From Linyphia triangularis (Eukaryota; Arthropoda; Arachnida; Araneae; Linyphiidae): a stretch of DNA of 64,000 bases. Below the pieces are notes generated by a model. That model had not been told where the DNA came from, did not search any database, and was given only the letters and a program-made list of their open reading frames with translations. The DNA is taken from NCBI GenBank assembly GCA_963978545.1, contig OZ021722.1:36039365-36103364 (forward strand), in the 5' to 3' direction. Positions 60,666 through 64,000 of this stretch are shown piece after piece (the stretch's first letter is position 1; every line of letters starts with the position of its first letter). The translations under genes were made by a program, and so were the position numbers.

Positions 60666-61583
60666 CAGAATGCTTACGTAATCAAATAAATTTTATATTT
60701 AATAAAATAATGAAGAAAATTATACAGAAACATTTTATTAATCTTTGACATACTCAAGGGTGAAATAATTGGAAAAAAACTTACGTTCAACTGAAATTTG
60801 AGCTGGTATCGCTTTATCCAGAGACAAGAGTGCTGACCATTACATCATTGAACTTAATTTTCCCACGCAAGGAATCGAAAATTGGCAGCCTGGGTGATAT
60901 CTAGTATTCCTAACCATATGACAAAATAGTCTAATGAATTGCATTTTATCATCAATTTGATTCAATAACTATATTGCTTAAAATATATATATATCCAAAA
61001 ATATTTCATTTCTGATATATTTATGCATGATAAATTTAACAAAAACACTAGGTTCTAATGAGATTAGAAATCGGTTCGCCGGATTCAAAGTCTAGAGTGC
61101 TACCCATTACACGATAGAACCAATCTTTCCCACGCCGGGAATCGAACCCGGGCCGCCTGGGTGAGAGCCAGGAATCCTAACCACTAGACCACGTGTGACA
61201 GAATGCTTACGTAATCAAATAAATTTTATATTTAATAAAATAATGAAGAAAATTATACAGAAACATTTTATTAATCTTTGACATACTCAAGGGTGAAATA
61301 ATTGGAAAAAAACTTACGTTCTACTGAAATATGAGCTGGTATTGCTGGATCAAGAGATAAGAGTGCTGACCACTACATCATTGAACTTAATTTTCCCTCG
61401 CAAGGAATCGAAAATTGGCAGCCTGGGTGAGATCTTGTACTCCTAACCCTATGACAAAAGATACTCATGAGTTGCAATTTATCATCCTTTTGATTCAATA
61501 ACTATATTGCGTAAAAAAAATATATATATCCAAAAATATTTCATTCCAGATATATTTAGACATGATAGACTTAACAAAAAACT

Positions 61584-61655
61584 AGGTTCTACCGAGATTC
61601 GAACTCGGATCGCTGGATTCAAAGTCCAGAGTGCTAACCATTACACCATAGAACC
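61584..61655 (-). tRNA. tRNA-Gln (TTG), intact (class e)
   Basis: Fully paired. Confidence 0.95.
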
Positions 61656-61660
61656 CAAAT

Positions 61661-61732
61661 TTCCCACACCGGGAATCGAACCCGGGCCGCCTGGGTGAAA
61701 GCCAGGAATCCTAACCACTAGACCACATGGGA
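61661..61732 (-). tRNA. tRNA-Glu (TTC), intact (class e)
   Basis: Fully paired with acceptor wobbles. Confidence 0.94.
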
Positions 61733-63443
61733 CAATAAGCCTACGCATTCAAACACTTTAGATATTTAATAAAATTATATAGTCAACTATATGTAAAATT
61801 TTAAAAATAATCGCGTACATGAGGGATATTAATTTAGAAAAAAAACTTAGGTTCTACCGAGATTCGAACTCGGATCGCTGGATTCAGAGTCCTGAGTGCT
61901 TACCATTACACCATAGAACTCAACTTTCCCACGCCTGGCATCGAACCCGGGCCAATTGGGTGAGAGCCAGGATTCCTAACCACTAGACCACATGGGACAA
62001 TAAGACTACGCAATCAAACACTTTAGATATTTAATAAAATTTTAATGTCAACTATACGTAAAATTTTAAAAATCATCGCATACATGAGAGATATTAATTT
62101 AGAAAAAAAACTTAGGTTCCACCGAGATTCGAACTCGGATCGCTGGATTCAGAGTCCAGAGTGCTGACCATTACACCATAGAACCCAATTTTCCCACGCC
62201 GGGAATCGAACCCGTGCCGCCTGGGTGAAAGCCAGGAATCCTAACCACTAGACCACATGGGACAGAATGCCTACGTATTCAAATAAGTTTTATATTTCAT
62301 AAAATAATGAAGAAAATTATACGGAAACATTTTAATAATCCTCGACATACTCAAGGGTGAAATAATTGGAAAAAAATTTACGTTCTACTGAAATTTTAGC
62401 TGGTATCGCTGGATCCAGAGACAAGAGTGCTGACCATTACATCATTGAACTTAATTTTCCCACGCAAGGAATCAGAAATTGGCAGCCTGGGTGAGATCTA
62501 GTACTCCTAACCATATGACAAAAGAGTCTAATGAATTGCATTTTATCATCCTTTTGATTCAATAACTATATTGCGTAAAAAATACATATGTCCAAAAATA
62601 TTTCATTCTAGATATATTTATACATGATAGATTTATCAAAAAGACGAGGTTCTACCGAGATTCGAAATCGGATCGCTGGATTCAAGGTCCAGAGTGCTAA
62701 CCATTAGACGATAAAACCAATTTTTCCCACGCCGGGAATCGAACCCGGGCCGCCTGGGTGAAAGCCAGGAATCCTAACCACTAGACCACATGGGACAATA
62801 AGCCTACGCATTCAAACACTTTAGATATTTAATAAAATTATAAATTGAATTATACGTAAAATTTTAAAAATCATCGCATACATGAGGGATATTAATTTAG
62901 AAAAAAAAACTTAGGTTCTACCGAGATTCGAACTCGGATCGCTGGATTCAGAGTCCAGAGTGCTTACCATTACACCATAGAACTCAACTTTCCCACCCCT
63001 GGCATCGAACCCGGGCCACTTGGGTGAGAGCCAGAAATCCTAACCACTAGACCACATGGGACAATAAGCCTACGCATTCGAACACTTTAGATATTTAATA
63101 AAATTATAAAGTCAACTATACGTAAAATTTTAAAAATCATCGCATACATGAGAGATATTAATTTAGAAAAAAAACTTAGGTTCCACCGAGATTCGAACTC
63201 GCATCGCTGGATTCAGAGTCCAGAGTGCTGACCATTACACCATAGAACCCAATTTTCCCACGCCGGGAATCGAACCCGTGCCGCCTGGGTGAAAGCCAGG
63301 AATCCTAACCACTAGACCACATGGGACAGAATGCCTACGTATTCAAATAAGTTTTATATTTCATAAAATAATGAAGAAAATTATACGGAAACATTTTTTT
63401 AATCCTCGACATACTCAAGGGTGAAATAATTGGAAAAAAATTT

Positions 63444-63515
63444 ACGTTCTACTGAAATTTTAGCTGGTATCGCTGGATCCAGAGACAAGAGTGCTGACCA
63501 TTACACGATAAAACC
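63444..63515 (-). pseudogene. Recombinant tRNA-Gln pseudogene (class x)
   Basis: It has the same b/c junction as 4,691, at an offset of 58,753. Confidence 0.84.
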
Positions 63516-63520
63516 AATTT

Positions 63521-63592
63521 TTCCCACGCCGGGAATCGAACCCGGGCCGCCTGGGTGAAAGCCAGGAATCCTAACCACTAGACCACATGGGA
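63521..63592 (-). tRNA. tRNA-Glu (TTC), intact
   Basis: Fully paired apart from one acceptor wobble. Confidence 0.95.
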
Positions 63593-63974
63593 CAATAAGC
63601 CTACGCATTCAAACACTTTAGATATTTAATAAAATTATAAATTGAATTATACGTAAAATTTTAAAAATCATCGCATACATGAGGGATATTAATTTAGAAA
63701 AAAAAATTTAGGTTCTACCGAGATTCGAACTCGGATCGCTGGATTCAGATTACAGAGTGCTGACCATTACACCTTAGAACACAACTTTCCCAAGCCGGGA
63801 ATCGAACCCGGGCCGCCTGGGTGAAAGCCATGAATAATAACCACTAGACCACATGGGACAGAATGCCTACGTATTCAAATAAATTTTATATTTAATAAAA
63901 TAATGCAGAAAATTATACAGAAACATTTTTTAATCCTTGACATACTCAAGGGTGAAATAATTGGAAAAAAATTT

Positions 63975-64000
63975 ACGTTCTACTGAAATTTTAGCTGGTA
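63975..64000 (-). pseudogene. tRNA-Gln pseudogene (class b), cut by window end
   Basis: Only the 3' acceptor and part of the T arm lie in the window. The sequence matches the pair at 5,222. Confidence 0.8.

Larger units (their letters stand above)
1..64000 (-). repeat. Tandem tRNA-Glu/tRNA-Gln satellite array (241 monomers of about 266 bp)
   Basis: Every monomer holds a minus-strand Glu-Gln gene pair and an AT-rich spacer of about 113-120 bp. The period stays between 264 and 268 bp over the whole window, and orientation never changes. All spacers look related: two main families share the sense elements at -8 to -20 and -31 to -39 before Glu, and align over most of their length. A third, AT-repeat-containing spacer lies on the right of each b-class pseudogene pair. 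No stretch over 300 bases lacks a tRNA-like sequence. Both window ends cut through a monomer, so the array is longer than 64 kb. The repeat structure is seen directly. Descent from a single dicistronic unit by unequal exchange is inferred. Confidence 0.98.
57946..64000 (-). repeat. Array block after the 66-unit repeats, units 58,126 to 63,975
   Basis: Left edges and class: 58126a, 58390b, 58656d, 58922b, 59189h, 59455b, 59723c, 59988a, 60252b, 60518d, 60783b, 61050h, 61316b, 61584e, 61849f, 62114g, 62380b, 62647c, 62913f, 63178g, 63444x, 63710a, 63975b (cut by the window end). Units 58126 to 59455 and 59988 to 61316 form a six-unit tandem module (a-b-d-b-h-b) separated by a c unit. Units from 62,913 onward match those from 4,160 at a fixed offset of 58,753. 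Confidence 0.9.

Noticed and set aside
1..64000. CRISPR array
   Set aside because: The repeats are about 266 bp with tRNA structure and the intervening sequence is itself repeated; there are no unique spacers and no cas genes.
1..64000. Dispersed tRNA-derived SINE family
   Set aside because: Units are head to tail with a fixed period, lack a SINE body, poly-A or simple-repeat tail and target-site duplications, and many tRNAs are fully intact.
1..64000. Stop-codon reading Gln tRNAs (anticodons TTA or CTA), as found in organisms with recoded UAA/UAG
   Set aside because: Every readable Gln anticodon I saw was CTG or TTG, apart from the TTC case and class b decay. No suppressor anticodon was found.
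1..64000. Bacterial, archaeal or organelle tRNA operon
   Set aside because: No CCA is encoded, oligo-T runs follow the genes, and the Glu and Gln sequences match the eukaryotic cytosolic type. No bacterial promoter, ribosome binding site or protein gene is seen.

Overview
The whole 64 kb window is one head-to-tail tandem array of tRNA genes, all read from the minus strand. I count 241 monomers, each about 266 bp (264-268), plus a truncated one at the left edge. No protein gene, rRNA or autonomous mobile element is visible, and no gap exceeds about 125 bp. Read in the direction of transcription (right to left), a monomer is: AT-rich spacer, tRNA-Glu (72 nt), a 5-nt linker, tRNA-Gln (72 nt), then a T-run. 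If L is the left edge of a unit, Gln lies at L to L+71, the linker at L+72 to L+76 and Glu at L+77 to L+148. There is no T-run between Glu and Gln in most units, so each looks like a dicistronic RNA polymerase III transcription unit. The tRNA sequences are of eukaryotic, animal-like type: U1-A72 Glu, Gln ending in discriminator U, no encoded CCA, no introns, oligo-T terminators. The window therefore looks like nuclear DNA of an AT-rich metazoan; species cannot be read from it.

Monomer classes used below (counts in window). a (56): Gln-CTG with U8 changed to A and G1 to T, usually with Glu-TTC. b (71): both genes degenerate (pseudogene pair). c (33): Gln-TTG with C33 in place of invariant U33 and T53 in place of G53, usually with a TTTT in its acceptor stem, beside an intact Glu. 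d (11): intact Gln-CTG with Glu-CTC. e (18): Gln-TTG with Glu-TTC, mostly intact. f (18): Gln-CTG with A1, plus Glu-CTC with stem mismatches. g (20): Gln-CTG, mostly good, plus Glu with A49. h (7): degenerate Gln plus Glu-CTC. x (7): recombinant of a b-type Gln 3' half joined to a c-type unit, Glu intact.

Layout. 1-3,628 is a mixed block closely related to 30,996-33,922. 3,629-10,271 and 10,272-16,916 are two copies of a 25-unit higher-order repeat (6,643 and 6,645 bp); a third copy starts at 16,917 and loses register after about eight units. 22,844-40,394 and 40,395-57,945 are two copies of a 66-unit, 17,551-bp higher-order repeat; I noticed one base difference between them. Inside it sit a 9-unit (2,396 bp) and a 5-unit (about 1,332 bp) duplication. 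57,946-64,000 returns to units like those at 0.7-5.2 kb, so the array continues beyond both ends. The nested organisation is that of a higher-order satellite whose monomer is a tRNA gene pair.

The array supplies Glu-TTC, Glu-CTC, Gln-CTG and Gln-TTG isoacceptors, but the two genes decay at different rates. Glu is intact in many units where Gln is broken, and the broken versions have been copied along with the good ones. The most interesting points are the tRNA satellite itself, the dicistronic layout, the amplified odd Gln classes (C33/T53/TTTT and A8), the Gln body carrying a Glu anticodon (25,150 and 42,701), and recombination junctions lying inside tRNA genes.
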